From Pseudomonadaceae bacterium (lineage in GTDB: Bacteria > Pseudomonadota > Gammaproteobacteria > Pseudomonadales > Pseudomonadaceae), in contig CAAFUS010000013.1 in the NCBI GenBank assembly GCA_900766265.1, positions 62,001 to 126,000 on the forward strand: 64,000 bases of DNA, in the 5' to 3' direction. Positions 42,975 through 51,103 of this stretch are shown here, in pieces (the first letter of the stretch is position 1; every line of letters begins with the position of its first letter). Both the position numbers and the translations under genes were made by a program. The notes below the pieces were generated by a model, which saw only the letters and a program-made list of their open reading frames with translations, made no database searches and was not told where the DNA came from.

Positions 42975-43765
42975 TCCCTTCCGGTTGGCACCTGACCTGC
43001 GGTGACCTGGCGGCCGAACGTGTCGCCACCGTCACGGCCGGCCAGCCCGAGGCGACGATCCGGGTCATGCGCGACGACCTGGCCATTGGTCCCTTGCGGG
43101 ACGTGGACGCCGAGCGCTGCCCGGCACGCGCCTCGTTCTGGGAGGCGGTCTGGCCGACCAATGCCGAACCGCGGCCCGACTTCTCGAGGGTCTTGGCGGA
43201 TGATGCCCGGTGGCTCGCCGAGCTGCCGAGGCAGGGGCTTGGCGTGACTGTCTGGCACGGCGACAGCGCATCCGAACAGCTATTGCTGTCGCGGGTCTGC
43301 GCAGCCCTGGTAGGCAGCCCGCTGCCCCTGTTCGAGGTGGCTTGCGGCACCGGCGACAGCCGCGTCGGCACGCGTATGGCGGTCTCGATGCATTCGCCTG
43401 CGGCGCTGGCCGAGCGCTTCCGCCCCCAGCGGATCGACGTTGCCCGCCAGCGCCAGCTGGCCGGGCAATGGCAGGGCGCGGTGGCGGCCGATGCCGATAT
43501 TCGCCGCTGGCGCGAAGGGCGTTTTTTCGGCGAAGGCTTCGAGGCCATCGATGCGCAGCTCATTGGGGCGACAGGGGCGGACTGGATGCCGCTGGCCCAT
43601 GCCATGGCCGAGGTGATGAGGCACTGCGACGGCTTTTTTCCCACCGATTACTTTCTCTACTGGCGCGCCCGGGAGCTGGTGCGCGGCGGCAGGCTCGAAC
43701 TGGACGGCGTGCCGGTCGCGCAGTACAGCGTCTTGCAGGTACGGAGGGCGGCTAGCGCAGCCTGA
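42971..43765 (+). CDS. DUF1835 domain protein
   Basis: Protein of 264 residues. The N-terminal half fits DUF1835 (WHLTCGDLAAERVA, then RDDLAIGPLRDVDAE) and the C-terminal half (RDWLAELPRQG-like sequence to PTDYFLYWRARELV) fits the DUF3658-type extension. Function unknown. The ATG at 42971 overlaps the yheV stop. Its last 14 bases overlap the convergent DUF4946 gene. Confidence 0.8.
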   Translation: MIPSGWHLTCGDLAAERVATVTAGQPEATIRVMRDDLAIGPLRDVDAERCPARASFWEAVWPTNAEPRPDFSRVLADDARWLAELPRQGLGVTVWHGDSASEQLLLSRVCAALVGSPLPLFEVACGTGDSRVGTRMAVSMHSPAALAERFRPQRIDVARQRQLAGQWQGAVAADADIRRWREGRFFGEGFEAIDAQLIGATGADWMPLAHAMAEVMRHCDGFFPTDYFLYWRARELVRGGRLELDGVPVAQYSVLQVRRAASAA

Positions 43766-44285
43766 GGCTCTTGCGCAGCGCCTGGAGCGTTTCCTCCAAT
43801 GCGGCGACGTTGGCCACCGGCATCGCATAGCTGAGCGAATAGACGGCCTTGTCGTTGCGCGCCATCAGCAGGTTCTGCTGCAACACCGGCGTGCCCTGCT
43901 GGCTGATGTCGCAGCGCACCTCGCGCGCCGGCAGGTCGCCCATCTCGGTATCTGCCGGGGGCTGGCAGGCGGTCAGCAGCAGGTTCTGCGCGAACCCCAG
44001 CTGGATGCCCTGGCGCATCTGCCGGAGCACCTTGTCCAGGTCGATCTCCACGCTCGGCGAGAGGGGCAGCCGGGTGATCTCGACGACCACCTCCTGCTCG
44101 CCGTTAGGCTTGAGTTTCATTGCGCGCTGTCGCTCGCCGGTGACCTCCGGTTCGAAGGGCGATTGCGGCGCCGGCATCTGCTGCACTTCCCAGCCGGCGG
44201 GCCAGTCCACCTCGAAGGACTCGGCCAGGGCTGCGGGGCTGCAGAACAGAAGGGCAAGGACGGCAAGTGGAGCGCGGGACTGCAT
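43752..44285 (-). CDS. DUF4946-like periplasmic protein
   Basis: Protein of 177 residues from ATG 44285, with a signal peptide (QSRAPLAVLALLFCSPAALA) and a single domain with two cysteines (TACQPP and VRCDIS). It resembles DUF4946 proteins of Pseudomonas. Nine further in-frame codons lie upstream. Neither start has a good ribosome site. Function unknown. It converges with the DUF1835 gene and overlaps it by 14 bases. Confidence 0.7.
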   Translation of the reverse strand: MQSRAPLAVLALLFCSPAALAESFEVDWPAGWEVQQMPAPQSPFEPEVTGERQRAMKLKPNGEQEVVVEITRLPLSPSVEIDLDKVLRQMRQGIQLGFAQNLLLTACQPPADTEMGDLPAREVRCDISQQGTPVLQQNLLMARNDKAVYSLSYAMPVANVAALEETLQALRKSLRLR

Positions 44286-44410
44286 TCGTAGAAACTCTGG
44301 AAGACATCGCACCAGCCTGCCTGATGCGGAGCAGGGTCACAACCGCCGCTGTTGCGGCGGACAGACCAACGGTGCGCCCCGGGCCGTGCGCACGGCCCAG
44401 GTCTTTGATA

Positions 44411-44426
44411 CTGTATTTATATACAG
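44411..44426. promoter_or_regulatory. LexA box (SOS operator)
   Basis: CTGTATTTATATACAG is a near-perfect LexA site (CTG-N10-CAG with an AT-rich core, consensus CTGTATATAAAAACAG). It lies 16 bases before the radical SAM start, so bound LexA would block the promoter or early elongation. I recall that the P. aeruginosa homologue PA0069 is listed among LexA targets. Confidence 0.85.
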
Positions 44427-44442
44427 CTATTCGGAGCCGCCC

Positions 44443-45507
44443 ATGTTGCCACCCAAGGCCACCCCGCGCGGTCGCGGCACTGCGATCAACCCGCACAACC
44501 GTTTCGCCCCGACACTGACCGAAGCCTATGACGACGGCTGGGAGCAAGAGGTGCCGCCGACCCGGGCCACGGAAGTGCGCCGCGAACTGGCCAAGACAGT
44601 GCTGACCCGCAACCAGTCACCAGACGTAGGCTTCGACCGTTCGGTGAACCCTTATCGCGGCTGCGAGCACGGCTGCATCTACTGCTTCGCCCGGCCGAGC
44701 CACGCCTATTGGGATCTTTCGCCCGGAATCGATTTCGAGACCCGGCTGATCGCCAAGACCAACCTTGCCGAGCGCCTCGAGCAGGAGCTGTCCAAGCCCG
44801 GCTACGTGCCACAGCCCCTGGCGCTGGGCGTGAACACCGACGCCTACCAGCCGCTGGAACGCGACCAGCGTCTGACGCGCCAGGCGCTGGAGATCCTGCT
44901 GCGCTTCAAGCATCCGCTGCACATCATCACCAAGAGTTCGCTGGTGCTGCGCGACCTGGACCTACTGGTGCCGCTGGCCGAACAGCGGCTGGTGACCGTG
45001 TCCCTGAGCCTGACCACCCTGGACGACGAGCTCAAGCGCATCATGGAACCGCGCGCGGCCTCGCCGTCGGCGCGCCTGCGCACGCTGCGTACGTTGAACG
45101 AGGCGGGTGTGCCGGTCAGCGTGATGTGCGCACCGATGATCCCGATGATCAACGACATGGAGCTCGAACGAATGCTTGAAGCTGCACGCGAAGCCGGCGC
45201 ACGTTCGGCCGGATACGTGCTGCTGCGCCTGCCCCATGAGGTCGCGCCGCTGTTCGAGGCCTGGCTCGGCGAGCACTTCCCGGACCGCGCCGCCCACGTG
45301 ATGAGCCTGGTGCGCCAGTCCCGGGGCGGCAAGGACTACGACAGCCGCTTCGGCACCCGCATGCGCGGGGAGGGTCATTTCGCCGAACTGATCGCCCAGC
45401 GCTTCAGGCTCGCCTGCAAGCGCTTGGGCTACAACCGGCGAGAGGACAACTACGGGCTCGATTGCAGCCGGTTCGCCCCGCCAGGGCAGCAGCTGAGCCT
45501 GATCTAG
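44443..45507 (+). CDS. PA0069 family (SplB-like) radical SAM protein
   Basis: Radical SAM enzyme of 354 residues. The [4Fe-4S] motif is CxxxCxxC with C74, C78 and C81 (RGCEHGCIYCFARP). It belongs with Rv2578c/SplB-like proteins, which resemble spore photoproduct lyase; the substrate of this group is unknown. GGAG precedes the ATG. The LexA box just upstream indicates SOS induction, which fits a repair role for damaged nucleic acid or a nucleotide. Cytoplasmic. It is monocistronic with no clear terminator found. Confidence 0.9.
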   Translation: MLPPKATPRGRGTAINPHNRFAPTLTEAYDDGWEQEVPPTRATEVRRELAKTVLTRNQSPDVGFDRSVNPYRGCEHGCIYCFARPSHAYWDLSPGIDFETRLIAKTNLAERLEQELSKPGYVPQPLALGVNTDAYQPLERDQRLTRQALEILLRFKHPLHIITKSSLVLRDLDLLVPLAEQRLVTVSLSLTTLDDELKRIMEPRAASPSARLRTLRTLNEAGVPVSVMCAPMIPMINDMELERMLEAAREAGARSAGYVLLRLPHEVAPLFEAWLGEHFPDRAAHVMSLVRQSRGGKDYDSRFGTRMRGEGHFAELIAQRFRLACKRLGYNRREDNYGLDCSRFAPPGQQLSLI

Positions 45508-45805
45508 CCGGGCGCCGGGATGGTTCGGGTTCGTCCAGGCCGCCGATGTGAGGTGCTGACCAACCTGGATGGGCGGTCAACTGCTGCGTCCGGACGACCT
45601 ACTCGCCCTAGCCGATCCGCTCGCTGCGTGCGGCGGCGCGGCGACCTTCTCAGGCGGCCCTAAAAGGCGCAGGCCTTCGAGCCACTACCTTGCGCGTGCC
45701 CGGTTGCTCGTGCAAAGACAACGGGCCGGAGGGCGACGGCAGGGGGGAACTAAAGCCAGCCGCCAGGCCCCCAATCCCTGGTTCCGCTCATGATCCGGAG
45801 GACGC
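45508..45805. other. Intergenic stretch, no gene recognised
   Basis: About 300 bases between the radical SAM gene and a small membrane protein gene. A frame open at 45569-45793 has no ribosome site and no family match. A few short GC-rich inverted repeats are present but none with a T-tract. Confidence 0.4.
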
Positions 45806-46069
45806 TTGGATATCTTTCTCGACCTGTTGCAGTGGCCGGCGATGTTGATCACGGTCGCCGCCGCCTGGCTGATCGGCTCACTCAACCCGCGGCGGCGCAC
45901 GGTGGGCTTCTGGTGTTTTCTGCTGAGTAACGTGCTGTGGGTGGTGTGGGGCCTGCATGCCAGTGCCTGGGCCCTGATCGCCCTGCAGGTGTGCCTGGCG
46001 ATCATGAACATTCGCGGCGTAAAGAAAAACGACTCCAACGAGCGAGCCAAGGCCCAGGGCACTGCCTGA
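45806..46069 (+). CDS. Small membrane protein, unknown function
   Basis: Protein of 87 residues with three hydrophobic segments (about 8-26, 33-50 and 53-67) and a polar tail rich in Lys and Asn. It resembles small transporter-like proteins (SemiSWEET/YgjV size) but I do not recognise it. The start is TTG at 45806 with GGAGG five bases upstream; the first ATG lies within the first helix. It lies 400 bases before coxB and is probably separate from it. Confidence 0.6.
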   Translation: MDIFLDLLQWPAMLITVAAAWLIGSLNPRRRTVGFWCFLLSNVLWVVWGLHASAWALIALQVCLAIMNIRGVKKNDSNERAKAQGTA

Positions 46070-46167
46070 GGCGCGCCGGAATGCAGACCCGGCGCAGGCG
46101 CGGGCACCCCGTTTTACATGGCGCAACGCCACGTCTCGTGCGGGTGCGGCGATAATGTTGCGACAAA

Positions 46168-46195
46168 TTGCCAGACCCTGATCGCTGTCTATACT
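46168..46195 (+). promoter_or_regulatory. Candidate sigma-70 promoter of the cox operon
   Basis: TTGCCA (46168-46173), 16 bases, then TATACT (46190-46195). This is a good -35/-10 pair about 270 bases before coxB, so a long leader is implied. No other match of similar quality was found in 46070-46467. Confidence 0.5.
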
Positions 46196-46341
46196 CCGGA
46201 AACGAAGGCGTGACCAGTTGAGTTCCGACTGTGCGACAGCACGGGTCTGGCGACCGATTTATCGGGGGTGGCCAGACGGGCCCTTTGGCCTTGTTCGGAA
46301 AACGCAGTGGATCTGAGTGCCAGTCGGGCAGTGGAAGGCGA

Positions 46342-46366
46342 GCGTCGTTTACGGGGTAAACGACGC
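46342..46366. promoter_or_regulatory. Perfect hairpin in the coxB leader
   Basis: GCGTCGTTTAC (46342-46352), GGG, GTAAACGACGC (46356-46366): an 11-base perfect stem with a three-base loop, inside the long leader and 101 bases before coxB. There is no T-tract. It could be a regulator's operator or an RNA structure that affects translation or stability. Confidence 0.5.
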
Positions 46367-46467
46367 GGTGCAGTTTCGTTGCCGGCAAAAACGGTACGCG
46401 GGCCCGATCGTTTTCAGAGGCTGTAAACCAGTCGGCGGGATAACAATAACCATAAGGGGAACCCGCA

Positions 46468-47601
46468 ATGACGCGACATCCACGAGTCTGGATGGGTCTC
46501 GGGCTGTGGCCGGCGGCAGGCCTTGCCGAAGCGGCCTGGGATGTGAACATGCGATCCGGGGTGACGGACGTCAGCCACTCGGTTTTCAACCTTCACATGA
46601 CCATCTTCTGGATCTGCGTCGTCATCGGCGTTCTGGTGTTCGCCGCCATGTTCTGGTCGATGCTCATGCATCGGCGCTCCAAGGGCCATGAGCCGGCCCA
46701 CTTCCATGAGAACACCCGTGTCGAGGTCCTCTGGACCGTCATCCCGCTGCTGATCCTGATTGGCATGGCGATCCCGGCCACCCGCACGCTGATGCACATC
46801 TACGACACCAGCGAGTCGGACGTGGACATCCAGGTCACCGGATACCAGTGGAAATGGCACTACAAGTACCTGGGCGAGGACGTCGAGTTCTTCAGCAACC
46901 TGACTACCCCTCGCGACCAGATCAACAACCGCGAGGCCAAGGGCGAGCACTACCTGCTGGAGGTGGACGAGCCGCTGGTGATTCCGGCTGGCGCCAAGGT
47001 TCGCTTCCTGATCACCGCCGCTGACGTCATTCACTCCTGGTGGGTGCCGGACCTGGCCGTGAAGAAGGACGCCATTCCCGGCTTCGTCAACGAATCCTGG
47101 ACCCGGGTGGAGCGGCCCGGCATCTACCGCGGCCAGTGCACCGAGCTCTGTGGCAAGGACCACGGCTTCATGCCCGTGGTGGTGGAGGTGAAGTCCGCCG
47201 AGGACTACGCCGCCTGGATCGGCGAGAAGAAGGAAGAGGCCGCGCGGATCAAGGAGCTGACCAGCAAGGATTGGACCCTCGACGAGTTGATGGCCCATGG
47301 CGAGAAGGTCTATCAGACCAACTGCGTCGCGTGCCACCAGGCCAATGGCGAGGGTATGCCGCCGACCTTCCCGGCGCTCAAGGGCTCGCCGATCGCCACG
47401 GGTGAAGCCCAGGCCCACCTGGACATCGTCGTCCACGGCAAGCGCGGCACCTCGATGCCGGCCTTCGGCGGCCAGCTCTCGGAAGTCGATATCGCCGCGG
47501 TGATCACCTACGAGCGCAACGCCTGGGGTAACAAGGTCGGCGACATGGTCCTGCCCAAGGACGTGCTCGCCTTCAAACAGGCCGACGAAGCCAGCCAATA
47601 A
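46468..47601 (+). CDS. coxB: Cytochrome c oxidase subunit II with fused cytochrome c (caa3 type)
   Basis: Inner-membrane protein of 377 residues with a signal peptide, two membrane helices (about 45-65 and 85-105), and the CuA domain: ligands in ADVIHSWW, CTELCGKDHGFM. A cytochrome c domain follows with haem motif CVACH and Met ligand in SMPAFGG, which defines a caa3-type oxidase that takes electrons directly from cytochrome c. AAGGGG precedes the ATG. First gene of the oxidase operon, followed 13 bases later by coxA. Regulation in Pseudomonas caa3 genes is often by starvation, not shown here. Confidence 0.96.
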   Translation: MTRHPRVWMGLGLWPAAGLAEAAWDVNMRSGVTDVSHSVFNLHMTIFWICVVIGVLVFAAMFWSMLMHRRSKGHEPAHFHENTRVEVLWTVIPLLILIGMAIPATRTLMHIYDTSESDVDIQVTGYQWKWHYKYLGEDVEFFSNLTTPRDQINNREAKGEHYLLEVDEPLVIPAGAKVRFLITAADVIHSWWVPDLAVKKDAIPGFVNESWTRVERPGIYRGQCTELCGKDHGFMPVVVEVKSAEDYAAWIGEKKEEAARIKELTSKDWTLDELMAHGEKVYQTNCVACHQANGEGMPPTFPALKGSPIATGEAQAHLDIVVHGKRGTSMPAFGGQLSEVDIAAVITYERNAWGNKVGDMVLPKDVLAFKQADEASQ

Positions 47602-47614
47602 GAGGAGTGCCGAA

Positions 47615-49252
47615 ATGAGTGCAGTGATCGATGATCATGGTCATGCCGGACACGACCACCACCACGGTCCCGCCAAGGGGCTGTCGCGCTGGCTGTTGAC
47701 CACCAACCACAAGGACATCGGCTCGATGTACCTGTGGTTCAGCTTCTGCGCCTTCCTGTTGGGCGGCTCGATGGCAATGGTGATCCGCGCCGAGCTGTTC
47801 CAGCCGGGCCTGCAGATCGTGCAGCCGGAATTCTTCAACCAGATGACCACCATGCACGGGCTGATCATGGTGTTCGGCGCGGTGATGCCGGCCTTCGTCG
47901 GCCTGGCCAACTGGATGATCCCGATGATGATCGGCGCGCCGGACATGGCCCTGCCGCGGATGAACAACTTCAGCTTCTGGCTGCTGCCGGCGGCGTTCGG
48001 GCTGCTGGTCAGCACATTGTTCATGGAGGGCGGCGGGCCAAACTTCGGCTGGACGTTCTACGCGCCGCTGTCGACCACCTATGCGCCCGAGTCGGTCACC
48101 TTCTTCATCTTCGCGATTCACCTGATGGGCATCAGTTCGATCATGGGGGCGATCAACGTGGTCGCGACCATCCTCAACCTGCGCGCGCCCGGCATGACGC
48201 TGATGAAGATGCCATTGTTCGTCTGGACCTGGCTGATTACCGCGTTCCTGCTGATCGCTGTGATGCCTGTGCTGGCCGGCGTGGTGACCATGATGCTGAT
48301 GGACATCCACTTCGGCACCAGCTTCTTCAGCGCCGCGGGCGGTGGCGACCCGGTGCTGTTCCAGCACGTGTTCTGGTTCTTCGGCCACCCCGAGGTGTAC
48401 ATCATGATCCTGCCGGCGTTCGGCGCGGTCAGCTCGATCATTCCGGCGTTCAGTCGCAAGCCACTGTTCGGCTACACCTCGATGGTCTATGCCACCGGGG
48501 CCATCGCCTTTCTCTCGTTCATCGTCTGGTCGCACCACATGTTTACCGTCGGCATCCCGCTGGTGGGCGAACTGTTCTTCATGTACGCGACCATGCTCAT
48601 CGCGGTGCCCACTGGGGTGAAGGTGTTCAACTGGGTCTCGACCATGTGGCGCGGCTCGCTCACCTTCGAGGCGCCGATGCTGTTCGCCGTGGCCTTCGTC
48701 ATCCTCTTCACCATCGGCGGTTTCTCCGGGCTGATGCTGGCCATCGCCCCGGCCGACTTCCAGTACCACGACACCTATTTCGTGGTGGCGCACTTCCACT
48801 ACGTACTGGTGCCTGGCGCGATCTTCGGCATCTTCGCCTCGGCCTACTACTGGCTACCGAAGTGGACCGGCCACATGTACGACGAGACGCTGGCCAAGCT
48901 GCACTTCTGGATGAGCTTCGTGGGCATGAACCTGGCGTTCTTCCCGATGCACTTCGTGGGGCTGGCCGGCATGCCGCGGCGCATCCCGGACTACAACATG
49001 ATGTTCGCCAACTTCAACATGATTTCGTCCATTGGCGCCTTCATGTTCGGGGCGACGCAGCTGTTGTTCCTGTTCATCGTCATCAAGTGCATCCGCGGTG
49101 GCGTGCCGGCGCCGGCCAAACCATGGGATGGCGCCGAAGGGCTGGAATGGTCGGTGCCGTCGCCTGCCCCTTACCACACCTTCCAGGTGCCACCGGACAT
49201 GAGCGACGTGCACGAACACCGCAAGGGCACCGGCGGGGAGTTGACGCCATGA
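47615..49252 (+). CDS. coxA: Cytochrome c oxidase subunit I
   Basis: Catalytic subunit of 545 residues with 12 membrane helices; binds haem a, haem a3 and CuB and pumps protons. The crosslinked His-Tyr pair is in HPEVYIMILPAFG, CuB histidines in WSHHMFTVG, and the haem ligands in VVAHFHYVLVPG. The K- and D-channel residues appear conserved. The N-terminus is unusually rich in His (DDHGHAGHDHHHG). GAGGAG precedes the ATG. The stop overlaps the start of a 57-codon ORF. Confidence 0.97.
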   Translation: MSAVIDDHGHAGHDHHHGPAKGLSRWLLTTNHKDIGSMYLWFSFCAFLLGGSMAMVIRAELFQPGLQIVQPEFFNQMTTMHGLIMVFGAVMPAFVGLANWMIPMMIGAPDMALPRMNNFSFWLLPAAFGLLVSTLFMEGGGPNFGWTFYAPLSTTYAPESVTFFIFAIHLMGISSIMGAINVVATILNLRAPGMTLMKMPLFVWTWLITAFLLIAVMPVLAGVVTMMLMDIHFGTSFFSAAGGGDPVLFQHVFWFFGHPEVYIMILPAFGAVSSIIPAFSRKPLFGYTSMVYATGAIAFLSFIVWSHHMFTVGIPLVGELFFMYATMLIAVPTGVKVFNWVSTMWRGSLTFEAPMLFAVAFVILFTIGGFSGLMLAIAPADFQYHDTYFVVAHFHYVLVPGAIFGIFASAYYWLPKWTGHMYDETLAKLHFWMSFVGMNLAFFPMHFVGLAGMPRRIPDYNMMFANFNMISSIGAFMFGATQLLFLFIVIKCIRGGVPAPAKPWDGAEGLEWSVPSPAPYHTFQVPPDMSDVHEHRKGTGGELTP

Positions 49253-49422
49253 GCATGGATGGGGGTGGGGACCGAGACCGGGCGGCCTTCGCGGGTCAAG
49301 ACTGGGCGTCCCCGACCGAGCCCACAGAAGCCGAGCCCGCCGCCCGACGTTATGGGAGCAGCCTCGACCGCGAGCTTCAGCCAGTCTCCATCGACCCACC
49401 TCATCGGAGGATGCCTAGATGA
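49249..49422 (+). CDS. 57-codon ORF coupled to coxA and ctaG
   Basis: A frame from ATG 49249 to TGA 49422 that overlaps both neighbours by four bases (ATGA). GGGGAG precedes the start. It would encode a polar, acidic-to-basic, Pro-rich peptide (MSMDGGGDRDRAAFAGQDW to PPHRRMPR) with no membrane segment, unlike known small oxidase assembly proteins. The double coupling is suggestive, but the composition could also arise from a GC-rich spacer. Confidence 0.4.
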   Translation: MSMDGGGDRDRAAFAGQDWASPTEPTEAEPAARRYGSSLDRELQPVSIDPPHRRMPR

Positions 49423-49970
49423 ACGATGAGCTGCCGTTACCCAAGCTGGTGCGCCGCCTGTTGTTGCTGGTGGTGGTGATGTTCGGCTTCGGTTTCGCGC
49501 TGGTGCCGATCTACGACGTGATGTGCCAGGCCTTTGGCATCAATGGCAAGACCTCCACCTCCGCCTGGACCGGTTCACAGTCGGCCGACGAGGCGCGTCA
49601 GGTGCGGGTGCAGTTCCTCGCCACCAATGCCTCGGGCATGGTCTGGGAGTTCAAGCCGGTAGCCGATCAGGTCAGCGTTCATCCGGGTGCGTCCCAGGAG
49701 ATGCGCTTCATCGCCTACAACCCCACCGACAAGCCGATGACCGCCCAGGCGATACCCAGCGTCTCGCCGTCCAAGGCCGCGGCCTACTTCCACAAGACCG
49801 AATGCTTCTGTTTCACCCAGCAGGTGCTGCAGCCCGGCGAGCGGATCGAGATGCCGGTGCGTTTCATCGTCGACCGCAGCCTGCCGGCCGAAGTCCGCCA
49901 CCTGACCCTCGCCTACACGCTGTTCGACATCACGTCCCGCCAGCCGCCGGTTGCCCATACGGGTGGCTAA
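49419..49970 (+). CDS. ctaG: Cytochrome c oxidase assembly protein CtaG/Cox11
   Basis: Copper chaperone of 183 residues that delivers copper to CuB of subunit I. One N-terminal membrane helix (LVRRLLLLVVVMFGFGFALV), a conserved PIYDVMCQAFG, and the copper motif CFCF in KTECFCFTQQ. The rest is a periplasmic immunoglobulin-like domain. GGAGG precedes the ATG. Between coxA and coxC as in other Pseudomonas. Confidence 0.95.
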   Translation: MNDELPLPKLVRRLLLLVVVMFGFGFALVPIYDVMCQAFGINGKTSTSAWTGSQSADEARQVRVQFLATNASGMVWEFKPVADQVSVHPGASQEMRFIAYNPTDKPMTAQAIPSVSPSKAAAYFHKTECFCFTQQVLQPGERIEMPVRFIVDRSLPAEVRHLTLAYTLFDITSRQPPVAHTGG

Positions 49971-49980
49971 GGAGCCCAGC

Positions 49981-50877
49981 ATGACTAGCACGCACCAGAA
50001 CTACTACGTCCCGGCGCAGAGCAAATGGCCGATCGTCGCGACCGTCGCGTTGTTGACCACGGTGTACGGCCTGGGTAGCTGGCTCAACGACCTGAAGGCC
50101 GGGCGCGATGAATCCAGCGGGCCGATGATCTTCTTCATCGGTGCGCTGCTGATCGCGTACATGATGTACGGCTGGTTTGGTGCGGTCATCCGAGAGAGCC
50201 GGGCGGGGCTCTACAGCCCGCAGATGGATCGCTCATTCCGTTGGGGCATGAGCTGGTTCATCTTTTCCGAACTGATGCTGTTCATGGCGCTGTTCGGCAC
50301 GCTGTTCTACATCCGCTACTGGACCGGACCCTGGCTGGGCGGGGAGGGCGAGAAGGGCATCAGCAACATGCTCTGGCCGAACTTCGAATACAGCTGGCCG
50401 CTGCTGGAGAACCCCGACCCGAAACTCTATCCGGCCCCCAGCGGCGTCATCGGCGCCTGGGGCCTGCCGCTGATCAACACCGTGTTGCTGGTGACCTCCA
50501 GCTTCACGCTCACCTGGGCGCACCACGCGCTGAAGAAGGGCCACCGCAAGCACCTGAAGATCGGCCTGGCGGCGACCATCCTGCTGGGAGTGATCTTCCT
50601 GATCCTGCAGGCTGAAGAATATGTCCATGCCTACACCGAATTGGGGCTGACCCTGGGTTCGGGGATCTACGGCGCGACCTTCTTCATGCTCACAGGCTTC
50701 CACGGCGCCCACGTGACCATGGGCGCGATCATTCTCACGGTGATGCTGGTGCGGGTGATGCGCGGGCACTTCGACGCCGAGCAGCATTTCGGTTTCGAGG
50801 CGGCGGCCTGGTACTGGCACTTCGTGGACGTGGTGTGGATCGCGCTGTTCGTCTTCGTCTATGTGCTCGGCACCTGA
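49981..50877 (+). CDS. coxC: Cytochrome c oxidase subunit III
   Basis: Membrane subunit of 298 residues with seven helices that stabilises the oxidase core. Recognisable features are RWGMSWFIFSELMLFMALFG and the C-terminal AWYWHFVDVVWIALFVFVY. AAGGAG precedes the ATG, ten bases after the ctaG stop. An N-terminal insert (residues 100-145) is longer than in mitochondrial subunits. It ends just before the convergent twin-transmembrane gene. Confidence 0.95.
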   Translation: MTSTHQNYYVPAQSKWPIVATVALLTTVYGLGSWLNDLKAGRDESSGPMIFFIGALLIAYMMYGWFGAVIRESRAGLYSPQMDRSFRWGMSWFIFSELMLFMALFGTLFYIRYWTGPWLGGEGEKGISNMLWPNFEYSWPLLENPDPKLYPAPSGVIGAWGLPLINTVLLVTSSFTLTWAHHALKKGHRKHLKIGLAATILLGVIFLILQAEEYVHAYTELGLTLGSGIYGATFFMLTGFHGAHVTMGAIILTVMLVRVMRGHFDAEQHFGFEAAAWYWHFVDVVWIALFVFVYVLGT

Positions 50878-50889
50878 GCGGGCGGGCGG

Positions 50890-51075
50890 TCACAGCCGCC
50901 CGGTGAGAAACCCCCAGGCAATCAGGCCGATGGTCAGCGCGCTGAGGGCGACGCGGACGAAGAGGGCGGTCACCACCCGGGAGGTCTTGCCCTCGTCCCT
51001 GACCAGAAAGAACAACCCACTGAACAGACTGACCAGCGTGGCCACTAACGACAGGGCAATTGCCATCTTGAGCAT
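50890..51075 (-). CDS. Twin transmembrane protein (DUF2909-like)
   Basis: Protein of 61 residues with two hydrophobic segments (about residues 3-23 and 33-57) joined by a short polar loop (VRDEGKTSRVV), as in small membrane proteins found beside cox genes in Pseudomonas. Function unknown; an oxidase role is inferred from position only. The ATG lies at 51075 on the reverse strand; no strong ribosome site. It reads against the operon between coxC and the SURF1 gene. Confidence 0.75.
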   Translation of the reverse strand: MLKMAIALSLVATLVSLFSGLFFLVRDEGKTSRVVTALFVRVALSALTIGLIAWGFLTGRL

Positions 51076-51103
51076 GAGCGACTCAGCGACAGGGGGAGGT
51101 GTG

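Noticed and set aside
45569..45793. Forward frame of 74 codons before the small membrane protein
   Set aside because: No ribosome site, low-complexity basic product and no conserved pattern.
46468..47601. Fusion of cytochrome c to oxidase subunit II as a novelty
   Set aside because: This is the established caa3-type arrangement, common in Pseudomonas.
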